NCBI GenBank assembly: GCA_938023705.1
Contig: CALJDJ010000084.1
Location: forward strand, 1-19,554
Source: an uncultured Collinsella sp.
GTDB lineage: Bacteria > Actinomycetota > Coriobacteriia > Coriobacteriales > Coriobacteriaceae
Direction of reading: 5' to 3'
DNA: 19,554 nt
A program made the position numbers and the translations under genes. The notes under the pieces are model-generated. The model saw only the letters and a program-made list of their open reading frames with translations. It had not been told where the DNA came from and ran no database searches. This document shows, piece after piece, positions 12,841 to 19,414 of the stretch (within the stretch, counting starts at the first letter, position 1; each line of letters opens with the position of its first letter).

Positions 12841-13359
12841 ATGACGTGTAAGCTTTCTGCCATTGTCGCCGTGTGCGATGACTGGGGCATTGGGTGCGAG
12901 GGCGACATGGTGGTGTCCAATCGCGCCGACATGCGCCATTTTGTGGCGTGCACCAAAGGGTGCCCGGTTATTATGGGACGCAAGACCCTGCTGAGTTTTC
13001 CCGGTGGGCGTCCGCTCAAGAACCGCCGCAATATCGTGCTCACGCGTGACGAGAGCTTTGCTGCCGAGGGCGTCGACGTGGTGCATAGCGTCGACGAAGC
13101 GCTCGCCGTGGTTGCCGATGAGCCCGTTGCGTGGGTGATCGGCGGTGGCGAGGTGTATCGTCAGTTTTTGCCGTGCTGCGCGGAGGCCGAGGTCACGCAT
13201 AACCACTGCGTCCATCCCGTGGACACGTACTTTCCCGACTTGGACGCCGATCCCGCGTGGGAGATTGCGCGGCGTGGCGGGGTTGCCACGATTGCCTCGG
13301 GCGAGGGTGACGAGGGTCTCGATTATGAGTTCGTGACGTATCGTCGCGTTGAGGCATAA
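12841..13359 (+). CDS. folA: Dihydrofolate reductase FolA
   Basis: Reduces dihydrofolate to tetrahydrofolate with NADPH and is the target of trimethoprim. The 172-residue protein has the DHFR blocks in order: AIVAVCDDWGIGCEGDM (7-23), the substrate-binding acid Asp30 in SNRADMRHF, VIMGRKTLLSFPGGRPL (43-59), NIVLTRD, and the NADPH-binding VIGGGEVYRQFLP. The ATG at 12841 lies 6 bases after TAGGTGA and is preferred. A GTG at 12832, starting right after the thyA stop, would add three residues. thyA and folA are evidently cotranscribed, which suits their linked chemistry. Confidence 0.95.
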   Translation: MTCKLSAIVAVCDDWGIGCEGDMVVSNRADMRHFVACTKGCPVIMGRKTLLSFPGGRPLKNRRNIVLTRDESFAAEGVDVVHSVDEALAVVADEPVAWVIGGGEVYRQFLPCCAEAEVTHNHCVHPVDTYFPDLDADPAWEIARRGGVATIASGEGDEGLDYEFVTYRRVEA

Positions 13360-13403
13360 ATCGCCTGGCGTGAACGGTATCATCGGGTTGATTGAATGCA
13401 TGG

Positions 13404-13422
13404 GGCGGCGCTTAGCGTCGCC
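13404..13422 (+). terminator. Hairpin after folA (weak terminator candidate)
   Basis: GGCGGCG (13404-13410) pairs with CGTCGCC (13416-13422) with one G-T pair and a CTTAG loop. The following TCGTTTGG is only a poor T tract. It could stop the thyA-folA transcript, or it may simply sit beside the next promoter. Termination strength cannot be judged by eye. Confidence 0.4.
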
Positions 13423-13427
13423 TCGTT

Positions 13428-13436
13428 TGGTATAGA
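13428..13436 (+). promoter_or_regulatory. Extended -10 candidate for the SpoU methyltransferase gene
   Basis: TGGTATAGA is a TGn element followed by TATAGA at 13431-13436. A transcript from it would begin near 13443. That excludes the in-frame ATG at 13436 as its start codon and favours the ATG at 13469. Confidence 0.4.
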
Positions 13437-13468
13437 TGTGCTGTAAAGAAGGGTGCGGGCTGGCTGCT

Positions 13469-14383
13469 ATGACTGATGCCGTTGAGGTGCTGCGAATCGA
13501 TTCGCTCGAGGACGAGCGGCTCGATGCCTACGTGCGACTGACCGAGCGTGAGCTTCGCTGCGTGCTGGAGCCACAGAAGGGCATTTTTATCGCCGAGAGC
13601 GCCAAGGTCATCGAGCGTGCGGTTCGCGCCGGATACGAGCCGGTGAGCTTTCTTTTGGGCGAACGCTGGCTCGATCAGATGATGCCGCTGTTTGAGCGCC
13701 TGGTTGTGCGCGAGGGCGCGGGTCCGGTTCCTGTGTTCGTTGCCTCCATGGAGCTCATGGAGCAGCTGACGGGTTTTAACGTGACGCGCGGTGCGCTCGC
13801 GGCATTCCGTCGTCCACGCCAGATTCCGGTAGCCGAGTTCTTGAGTGGCGTCGTCGAGGCGGCGGGTGAGCGCCCGGTGCGCGTGTGCGTGCTCGAGGGC
13901 ATTGTCGACCACACCAATGTCGGCGCGATTTTCCGCTCGGCGGCTGCGCTGAACGTCGATGGCATTTTGGTGAGCCCCACTTGCTGTGACCCGCTGTACC
14001 GTCGCTCGGCCCGCGTGAGCATGGGCACGGTGTTCCAGGTGCCCTGGACGCGCATTGGCAGCGAGGCGCGCGTATGGCCGCATGATGGGCTGGCGGCGCT
14101 GCACGATGCCGGCTTTTCGTGTGCCGCCATGGCGTTGACGGATGATTCGGTGTCGCTGGACGATCCCGTGCTGCAGGAGATTGACCGCCTAGCGATCTTT
14201 ATGGGTACCGAGGGTGCCGGCTTGGGCACCAAGACCATTGCCGGCTGCGACCGAGCCGTGCGCATTCCGATGGCGCACGGGGTCGATTCACTCAACGTTG
14301 CCGCTGCTAGTGCCGTCGCCTTTTGGCAACTGTGCCCGCATGTGAGCAACGAGTACCACTACCAGCCGGGGCTGTATCACTAG
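13469..14383 (+). CDS. SpoU/TrmH-family RNA 2'-O-methyltransferase
   Basis: A SPOUT-fold, trefoil-knot enzyme that methylates ribose 2'-OH in rRNA or tRNA. With the start used it has 304 residues. An N-terminal substrate-recognition part of the L30e-like kind runs to about 130 (GIFIAESAKVIERAVRAGYEPVSFLL). The C-terminal catalytic domain then shows all three SpoU motifs: EGIVDHTNVGAIFRSAAAL with the NxGxxxR core, FMGTEGAGL, and IPMAHGVDSLNVAAASAVA with the SLNV signature. The exact target nucleotide cannot be told from sequence. Start choice is uncertain: ATG at 13436 overlaps the candidate -10 box, and ATG at 13469 has only a distant AGAAGGG. It is a single-gene unit between folA and the MATE gene. 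Confidence 0.88.
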   Translation: MTDAVEVLRIDSLEDERLDAYVRLTERELRCVLEPQKGIFIAESAKVIERAVRAGYEPVSFLLGERWLDQMMPLFERLVVREGAGPVPVFVASMELMEQLTGFNVTRGALAAFRRPRQIPVAEFLSGVVEAAGERPVRVCVLEGIVDHTNVGAIFRSAAALNVDGILVSPTCCDPLYRRSARVSMGTVFQVPWTRIGSEARVWPHDGLAALHDAGFSCAAMALTDDSVSLDDPVLQEIDRLAIFMGTEGAGLGTKTIAGCDRAVRIPMAHGVDSLNVAAASAVAFWQLCPHVSNEYHYQPGLYH

Positions 14384-14508
14384 GCAGATATTTCGCACCG
14401 GGCTCTGGTTCGGGACGTTTCGGCCGACGTCGGTCGGTGCTAAGCTGGTTTTGGCTTTCGTCTTAAAGTGCCGTTTTGTTGTTTGACGTACGCTGGTGGG
14501 GAGGGCGT

Positions 14509-15858
14509 GTGGCTAAGAAATCTACGGCTATCGATGTAACGCAGGGCGTTATTTGGCAGCAGCTGCTGTCGCTGTGCGTCCCCATCTTCTTTAGTTCGTT
14601 CTTTCAGCAGGCATACACGCTTATCGGTACCTATATCGTCGGTCAGTTTGGCGGCAAGCTCGCGCTGGGTGGCATTCAGGCCACGATGGTGCTTACGGAG
14701 CTCTGCATTGGTTTTTGCGTCGGTGTTGGTGCTGGATGTGCCGTTATTACCGGCCAGTTTTTTGGTCAGCACGATGACGAGCGCTTGAGCCGATCGGTCC
14801 ATACGGCCATGACGCTCGCGCTGGTGGGCGGCATTGTCATTTCCATTCTGGGCATGGTGTTTGTCGAGCCGATGCTTGTGCTGATGAATACACCGCATGA
14901 GCTGCTGGCCGAGGGTGTGGCGTATGCCCGTTGCTACTTTGCCGCCATGTTTGCGGCGCTGCTGCTCAATATGGGGACGGCGTTGTTGCGCGCCGTGGGC
15001 GACACGCGCGGTCCGGCGGTCATTATTGCCTCCGGCTGCTTCGTCAACGTGGCGCTCGACATTCTCTTTGTCGCCGTGCTGCACATGGAAGCGCTGGGCT
15101 GCGGCATCGCGGTGGCGCTGACTATCTGCACCAATGCCACGATGATTCTGGTTCGTATGATGCGCGCTCCGGGTGCGTGGCGGTTGTCGCTATCCAAGCT
15201 CGGTATCGATCGCGGCATTTGCAAGAGCATGCTTTCGTGTGGTCTTCCGCTGGGCGTTCAGTCTGCGGCGTATTCGATCTCCAACGTTTTGATTCAGGTG
15301 TCGGTCAACTCGTTTGGTGCCGATGTCACGACCGCTTGGGGCCTTTCCGGCCGCCTGGACGGCATTATCTGGATGGTGACCGAGGCGCTCGGCGTGTCGA
15401 TCACCACGTTCTCGGCGCAGAACTTTGGTGCGCGCAATTACGATCGCATGCGAAAGGGATACCACACGTCGCTCGTGCTGTCGTTTATGCTCATTGGTGG
15501 CCTGTCTGCCGTGCTGCTTGTGTTCTCGGGTCCGTTGTCGCGTTTGTTCATCGACGATGCCGCGATTTCGGCCTACACCACGACGATTCTTCATTTCATC
15601 GCGCCGTTCTACGCGATCTTCTCGATTATCGAAAACGCGTCTGGCTCCATCCGCGGCGCTGGCGTGAGCTTCCAGCCTATGATGCTCACGATCTTCGGCA
15701 CGGTCGTGCTCCGCGTGGCGTGGGTGTTCGCGATTATGCCGCTCGACCCCTCGCTCGAGCATCTGCTGCTGGTCTACCCCGTAACCTGGGTAATCACCGC
15801 CGCGATGTTCACCGTCTACCATCACAGCGGCAACTGGCTAGGCCGCGCCACTGCCTGA
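14509..15858 (+). CDS. MATE-family multidrug/metabolite efflux transporter (GTG start)
   Basis: A 449-residue polytopic membrane protein with about 12 hydrophobic segments in two homologous halves, the MATE (NorM/DinF) layout. These pumps export cationic drugs or metabolites using Na+ or H+ gradients. N-terminal landmarks are VIWQQLLSLCVPIFFSSFFQQAYTL split over helix 1, then YIVGQFGGKLALGGIQA and GVGAGCAVITGQFFGQ. The second half repeats the pattern with GLPLGVQSAAYSISN and SAQNFGARNYDRMRKG. GTG at 14509 follows GGGGAGG by about 4 bases; a TTG at 14476 would add an implausible hydrophilic leader. The substrate is unknown, and no regulator lies beside it. The gap upstream (14384-14508) holds only a short CCGACGTCGG palindrome and no clear promoter. 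Confidence 0.92.
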   Translation: MAKKSTAIDVTQGVIWQQLLSLCVPIFFSSFFQQAYTLIGTYIVGQFGGKLALGGIQATMVLTELCIGFCVGVGAGCAVITGQFFGQHDDERLSRSVHTAMTLALVGGIVISILGMVFVEPMLVLMNTPHELLAEGVAYARCYFAAMFAALLLNMGTALLRAVGDTRGPAVIIASGCFVNVALDILFVAVLHMEALGCGIAVALTICTNATMILVRMMRAPGAWRLSLSKLGIDRGICKSMLSCGLPLGVQSAAYSISNVLIQVSVNSFGADVTTAWGLSGRLDGIIWMVTEALGVSITTFSAQNFGARNYDRMRKGYHTSLVLSFMLIGGLSAVLLVFSGPLSRLFIDDAAISAYTTTILHFIAPFYAIFSIIENASGSIRGAGVSFQPMMLTIFGTVVLRVAWVFAIMPLDPSLEHLLLVYPVTWVITAAMFTVYHHSGNWLGRATA

Positions 15859-15942
15859 TGATCCCTGGGGGACGGAGGAAAACGGATCATTGCTCTCCGT
15901 CGTGATGTCGATGATCCGTTTGCCTCCGTCCCCTTCGGATCA
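15859..15942. repeat. 84-bp imperfect inverted repeat filling the gap between convergent genes
   Basis: Bases 15868-15889 pair with 15912-15933 over 22 positions with a single mismatch; arms begin GGGGACGGAGG and end CCTCCGTCCCC. One A-T pair extends the stem inward, and an outer TGATCC/GGATCA stem (15859-15864 with 15937-15942) extends it outward past small mismatches. The ~20-base loop carries a further TCTCCGTC. It begins one base after the MATE stop and ends two bases before the minus-strand stop. It probably acts as a bidirectional terminator, but its length and symmetry also suggest a REP/MITE-like dispersed element. Confidence 0.75.
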
Positions 15943-15943
15943 A

Positions 15944-16429
15944 TTAGTATTCGATGCCTTGGCGGGCTAGGAGGCCTTCGTCGAAGTAGTGTTTGATGGG
16001 ACGCATTTCGGTTACTAGGTCGGCAAGGTCGGCGAGGGGCAGCAAGCCGCGGCCGGTGAGCACGAGCTCTGTGGTGGTCGGTTTCATCGCAATCAACGCT
16101 TCGACATCTTCGCGCGTCACAAAGCCCCGTCGCATGGCTTCTCCCAGTTCATCCAAGATCAGCATGTCTACCTGGCTAATCTGCTCGCGTGCGAGCTCCA
16201 TGATCTGCGCGGCGCAAGTCTCGGGCGTGTCGCGGTCGGCCTGTACGATGCGTAGCCCCAGACGCGGCGCGGCATCGTGTTCGGCGCAGTGCAGCTTCTT
16301 TGCAAATTGCAGCATAAGTACGTTGAGCCCATAACCTGTGGCGCGCAAAGCCAGCCCCAAGGCGGCCGTGGTTTTGCCCTTGCCGTCGCCCGTGTAGATT
16401 TGAACCTTGCCGACTTCCAGTGATGCCAT
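15944..16429 (-). CDS. cobO: Cob(I)yrinic acid a,c-diamide adenosyltransferase (corrinoid adenosyltransferase, CobA/CobO/BtuR type)
   Basis: Transfers the 5'-deoxyadenosyl group of ATP to reduced corrinoids to give adenosylcobamides. The 161-residue protein is somewhat shorter than the E. coli enzyme, as in many Gram-positives, because the N-terminal extension is missing. It starts KVQIYTGDGKGKTTAALG with the P-loop at 14-21. It contains LDELGEAMRRG, and VLTGRG followed by the C-terminal ADLVTEMRPIKHYFDEGLLARQGIEY (in two blocks), a family hallmark. The ATG at 16429 follows AAAGGA by about 6 bases. No other cobalamin genes are in the window, so it probably serves salvage of imported corrinoid. 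It is divergent from ftsH and shares its upstream region. Confidence 0.93.
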   Translation of the reverse strand: MASLEVGKVQIYTGDGKGKTTAALGLALRATGYGLNVLMLQFAKKLHCAEHDAAPRLGLRIVQADRDTPETCAAQIMELAREQISQVDMLILDELGEAMRRGFVTREDVEALIAMKPTTTELVLTGRGLLPLADLADLVTEMRPIKHYFDEGLLARQGIEY

Positions 16430-16476
16430 CTCTGTCCTTTCGTGCTCGGCGTCGGTTTATCGCCGTCCTGGTTGGG

Positions 16477-16483
16477 TATTCTA
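16477..16483. promoter_or_regulatory. Overlapping divergent -10 candidates for the adenosyltransferase gene and ftsH
   Basis: TATTCTA reads as TATTCT on the plus strand toward ftsH and as TAGAAT on the minus strand toward the adenosyltransferase gene. It is part of a TTCTAGAA palindrome (16479-16486). Predicted starts would be near 16489 and 16470. No strong -35 hexamers are seen on either side. The 77-bp gap leaves room for little else. Confidence 0.35.
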
Positions 16484-16521
16484 GAAAGCATTATCAACCC
16501 CAGTAGATGGAGTTCAAGCAG

Positions 16522-18414
16522 ATGGAGATGGATGACAACAAACGTAGACGGAATATGATTCTCTACGTGCTCATCGCCTTCGTCGTCTACCTCGTGCTCT
16601 CGACCGTTCTGTTCCCCAACATCGGTCACACGCAGCAGATTACGAAGACCGATTACTCGACGTTTGTCAAAGCGCTTGATAAGAAGAGCGTCGACAAGGT
16701 CGAGTACAACACTGACGATTACACGATTTATTACACTAAAAAGGGCGAGGACGAGAACATCGCCTACAAGACGACCGGTGTGCCGAATGACGCGGGCTTT
16801 ACCGATCGCGTGCTTGAGTCTGGCGCTTCGCTGGAGTCGGTCGTTCCCGACAAGAGCTCGGGCCTGATGACCTACTACCTGATTACGCTCATTCTTCCCA
16901 TGGCGATTTTCTTCCTGATTGGCTGGTGGCTCAACCGCCGCATGAAGAAGGCTATGGGCGATGACGGCCCGTCGATGAACTTTGGCGGCGGTGGTTTTGG
17001 CGGCGGCGGATTGGGTAAGTCCGGCGCGCGCGTGATCGCCTCCAAGGACGTGGGCGTGACCTTTAAGGACGTCGCCGGCCAGGAAGAGGCCAAGGAGTCC
17101 CTCAAGGAGGTCGTCGACTTTCTGGAGAAGCCGCAGCGCTACGAGGAGATCGGCGCCAAGCTGCCGCGCGGCGCTCTTCTTGTGGGCCCTCCGGGCACTG
17201 GTAAGACCCTGCTTGCCAAGGCTGTGGCCGGCGAAGCTGGTGTTCCGTTCTTTAGTATTTCTGGTTCTGAGTTCGTCGAGATGTTCGTCGGCCGTGGCGC
17301 TGCCAAGGTGCGCGATCTGTTTAAGCAGGCCAAGGAAAAGGCCCCGTGTATCGTCTTTATCGATGAGATCGATACCATCGGTAAGAAGCGTGACGGCGGT
17401 GGCTTTAGCGGCAACGACGAGCGCGAGCAGACGCTCAACCAGCTGCTGACCGAGATGGACGGCTTCGATAACCACAAGGGTATCGTTGTGCTTGCCGCAA
17501 CCAACCGTCCCGACAGCCTCGATCCCGCCCTGTTGCGCCCCGGTCGTTTTGACCGCCGCATCCCCGTTGAGCTGCCCGACCTGACCGGACGTAAGAACAT
17601 TCTTGAGCTGCATGCCAAGAGCGTGAAGACGCAGCCGCCGATCGATCTGACCGCGATTGCCCGCGCCACGCCCGGTGCCTCGGGCGCCGACCTGGCCAAT
17701 ATCATCAACGAGGGCGCGCTGCGTGCTGTCCGCGAGGGTCGCAAGCGCGCCACGCAGGACGATTTTGAGGAGTCGGTGGAGGTCGTCATCGCCGGCCAGC
17801 AGCGTAAGTCCACGGTTCTGTCCGACCACGAGAAACAGGTTGTTTCGTACCACGAGATCGGCCATGCCATCGTTGCCGCCCGCCAGAAGGGTTCTGCGCC
17901 GGTTACCAAGATCACCATCGTGCCGCGTACGAGCGGTGCTCTGGGCTACACCATGCAGGTCGAGGAGGATGAGCGCTTCCTGACCACGCGCCAGGAAGTC
18001 CTGGACAAGCTCGCCGTCTACTGCGGCGGACGTGCTGCCGAGGAGCTGATCTTTGGCGAGATGACGACTGGCGCGGCCAATGATATCGAGCAGGCCACCA
18101 AGCTCGCCCGCAACATGGTGACGCGCTTTGGTATGTCGGATGAGTTTGGCATGATGGCGCTCGGTACCGTACAGAATGCCTACCTTAACCAAGACACGTC
18201 GCTCACCTGCGCCCCCGGTACGGCCGAGCGCGTCGACGCGATCGTCGCCAAGCTGATCGAGGATGCGCACGATCGCGCCCTGCAGATCCTCAAGGAGAAC
18301 AAGTTTAAGCTCCATGAGCTGGCTCGTTATCTGTACAAGAAGGAGACCATCACGGGCGAGGAGTTTATGAATCTCCTCACGCGTGAGAATCCGCTGATGC
18401 CAAAGCAGCAGTAA
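16522..18414 (+). CDS. ftsH: ATP-dependent zinc metalloprotease FtsH
   Basis: A membrane-anchored AAA+ protease that degrades misfolded membrane proteins and selected regulators. With this start it has 630 residues. The first membrane segment is at about 11-32 (MILYVLIAFVVYLVLSTVLF), an extracellular domain reaches to about 115, and the second membrane segment is 117-137. A glycine-rich linker (about 155-165) leads to the AAA domain with Walker A GPPGTGKT (222-229), Walker B VFIDEID (278-284) and the second region of homology ending RPGRFDRR. The protease domain has the zinc motif HEIGH (444-448; usually HEAGH) and the third ligand Asp521 in GAANDIEQAT. ATG 16522 is preferred because GGAG lies 9 bases upstream; 16507 has no ribosome binding site. 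Confidence 0.95.
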   Translation: MEMDDNKRRRNMILYVLIAFVVYLVLSTVLFPNIGHTQQITKTDYSTFVKALDKKSVDKVEYNTDDYTIYYTKKGEDENIAYKTTGVPNDAGFTDRVLESGASLESVVPDKSSGLMTYYLITLILPMAIFFLIGWWLNRRMKKAMGDDGPSMNFGGGGFGGGGLGKSGARVIASKDVGVTFKDVAGQEEAKESLKEVVDFLEKPQRYEEIGAKLPRGALLVGPPGTGKTLLAKAVAGEAGVPFFSISGSEFVEMFVGRGAAKVRDLFKQAKEKAPCIVFIDEIDTIGKKRDGGGFSGNDEREQTLNQLLTEMDGFDNHKGIVVLAATNRPDSLDPALLRPGRFDRRIPVELPDLTGRKNILELHAKSVKTQPPIDLTAIARATPGASGADLANIINEGALRAVREGRKRATQDDFEESVEVVIAGQQRKSTVLSDHEKQVVSYHEIGHAIVAARQKGSAPVTKITIVPRTSGALGYTMQVEEDERFLTTRQEVLDKLAVYCGGRAAEELIFGEMTTGAANDIEQATKLARNMVTRFGMSDEFGMMALGTVQNAYLNQDTSLTCAPGTAERVDAIVAKLIEDAHDRALQILKENKFKLHELARYLYKKETITGEEFMNLLTRENPLMPKQQ

Positions 18415-18433
18415 TACTAGTTGCGCAGTGTCG

Positions 18434-18473
18434 ATCGCCCCATTTGAGTGTTCATCTCAAATGGGGCGATTTT
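18434..18473 (+). terminator. Rho-independent terminator after ftsH
   Basis: ATCGCCCCATTTGAG (18434-18448) pairs perfectly with CTCAAATGGGGCGAT (18456-18470), a 15-bp stem with a 7-base loop, followed by TTTTG. It ends the ftsH transcript. It stands only about 20 bases before the next start codon, so that gene depends on readthrough or on a promoter that is not visible. Confidence 0.85.
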
Positions 18474-18492
18474 GCGTGAGGAGAGTTGTTAT

Positions 18493-18954
18493 ATGAAGAT
18501 CGTGGTAAGTGCCTGCTTGATGGGCGAGAGCTGTAAGTATAACGGGCTCGATAATTACCATCGCGAGTTGGTCGAGGCTTGCGATGGTACGGGGACCGAG
18601 GTCTTACTGGTATGCCCCGAGGTTTTTGGTGGCCTGCCCACGCCGCGCAAGCCATCCGAGATTGTGGACGGTGAGGTCCGCACCTGCGAGGGCATCTCGG
18701 TCGATTGCGAGTTTCGCCTGGGTGCCCAGCGCGCGCTCGATATGTGCGAGCACTTTGGCGGCCCGTCCGAGATCTCTGTGTGCGTCCTTCAGGACCGTAG
18801 CCCCTCGTGCGGCGCGGGTCGCGTCTACGATGGCACCTTTAGCGGTACGCTCACCGCGGGCAACGGTGTTTTTGTCGATCTGCTGCTGCGTCACGGGTAC
18901 CGTGTGATTCCGGCTAGCGAGTTCGATCCCAGCATGCTGGAACATTGTCCATAG
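18493..18954 (+). CDS. DUF523 family protein (TudS-type thiouracil desulfurase)
   Basis: A 153-residue cytoplasmic protein of the DUF523 family, whose characterised member TudS is a [4Fe-4S] desulfurase converting 2-thiouracil to uracil. The three conserved cysteines are Cys8 in VSACLMGE, Cys41 in LVCPEVFGGLPTPRKP, and Cys106 in DRSPSCGAGRVYDGTFSG. These blocks and the length match stand-alone DUF523 proteins. TGAGGAG precedes the ATG at 18493 by about 10 bases. The upstream terminator of ftsH runs almost into its leader. The physiological substrate in this organism is not shown; thio-modified base detoxification or salvage is the family-based expectation. Mobile-element remnants begin immediately after its stop codon. 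Confidence 0.88.
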   Translation: MKIVVSACLMGESCKYNGLDNYHRELVEACDGTGTEVLLVCPEVFGGLPTPRKPSEIVDGEVRTCEGISVDCEFRLGAQRALDMCEHFGGPSEISVCVLQDRSPSCGAGRVYDGTFSGTLTAGNGVFVDLLLRHGYRVIPASEFDPSMLEHCP

Positions 18955-19165
18955 CACTCGAACCCAACACTTCCTCACGGGTGACCGTTTTGGCATCATC
19001 CGTGAAGTTTATATTGAGTACGACCCGGTCATCAAAGACGTAGACCGAGTTGACAGGCACGTACCCAGGCAGCCCCTCCCCGCGGCTCTCGCGCAGGAAC
19101 GCGTACACGGCCCTCCCGTCTCTTGCGCCCCTCCCGGAACTGTCCACATCAGTGTAGCCAATCCA
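18914..19165 (-). pseudogene. Serine recombinase C-terminal remnant
   Basis: The minus strand encodes VNSVYVFDDRVVLNINF, then TDDAKTVTREEVLGSS, which resembles the C-terminal end of large serine recombinases carried by integrative elements of gut bacteria (typically FVNSVYxYDDKxVxxxN). A helical AVYAFLRESRGEG precedes it. Everything upstream, including the catalytic resolvase domain and zinc ribbon, is missing. The recognisable part stops close to 18955, the DUF523 gene's stop codon; the frame then runs 41 bases into that gene before its own stop at 18914. I read this as the scar of an integrated and largely deleted element. Recognition is from memory of family sequences, so certainty is moderate. 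Confidence 0.5.
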
Positions 19166-19388
19166 GTCCGCCAAGGGCTGCAGCTCGGACAACGCGGCGA
19201 TGGAGGGCTTCTTCGGCCTGCTCAAGGAGGAGTTCTGGCACGGCAGGGACTGGTCGGACTGGACCCCCGCCCGCTTCATCGAGGAGCTCGGGGGCTGGAT
19301 CGGCCGATACAATACGGAGAGGTGCAGCGATGCGCTCGGTGGCCGCACGCCGGCCGAGCTCCGCTCCGCGCTGGGAAGGGCCGCGTAA
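19164..19388 (+). pseudogene. IS3-family transposase (OrfB, integrase core), C-terminal fragment
   Basis: From about 19167 the plus strand encodes AKGCSSDNAAMEGFFGLLKE, then EFWHGRDW and FIEELGGWIGRYNTERCSDALGGRTPAELR, ending at TAA 19386. This is the C-terminal end of the rve integrase domain of IS3/IS150-group transposases, including the SDNAxxEGFFxxLKxE block with the catalytic Glu of the DDE triad. The first two catalytic Asp residues and all of OrfA are absent. A stop codon (TAG, 19155-19157) lies just upstream in the same frame. An ATG at 19200 could not give a functional enzyme. The fragment is inverted relative to the recombinase remnant it abuts. Confidence 0.8.
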
Positions 19389-19390
19389 CG

Positions 19391-19414
19391 GTCCAAGAAA
19401 TCGTCCGCAGTCCC
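19391..19414 (+). repeat. Probable right terminal repeat of the truncated IS3-family element
   Basis: GTCCAAGAAATCGTCCGCAG begins two bases after the transposase stop, where IS3-family elements carry their right inverted repeat. The GTCC-AAGAAAT-GTCCGC pattern fits IS150-group ends as I remember them. No matching left end occurs in the window, in line with a deletion of the left part of the element. Confidence 0.4.

Noticed and set aside
14931..15905. 324-codon plus-strand frame overlapping the MATE gene
   Set aside because: Arg/His-rich out-of-frame reading of a clear membrane transporter.
16168..18315. 715-codon minus-strand frame opposite ftsH running into the adenosyltransferase gene
   Set aside because: Antisense to clear FtsH motifs and out of frame with the adenosyltransferase gene; the translation has no recognisable domain.
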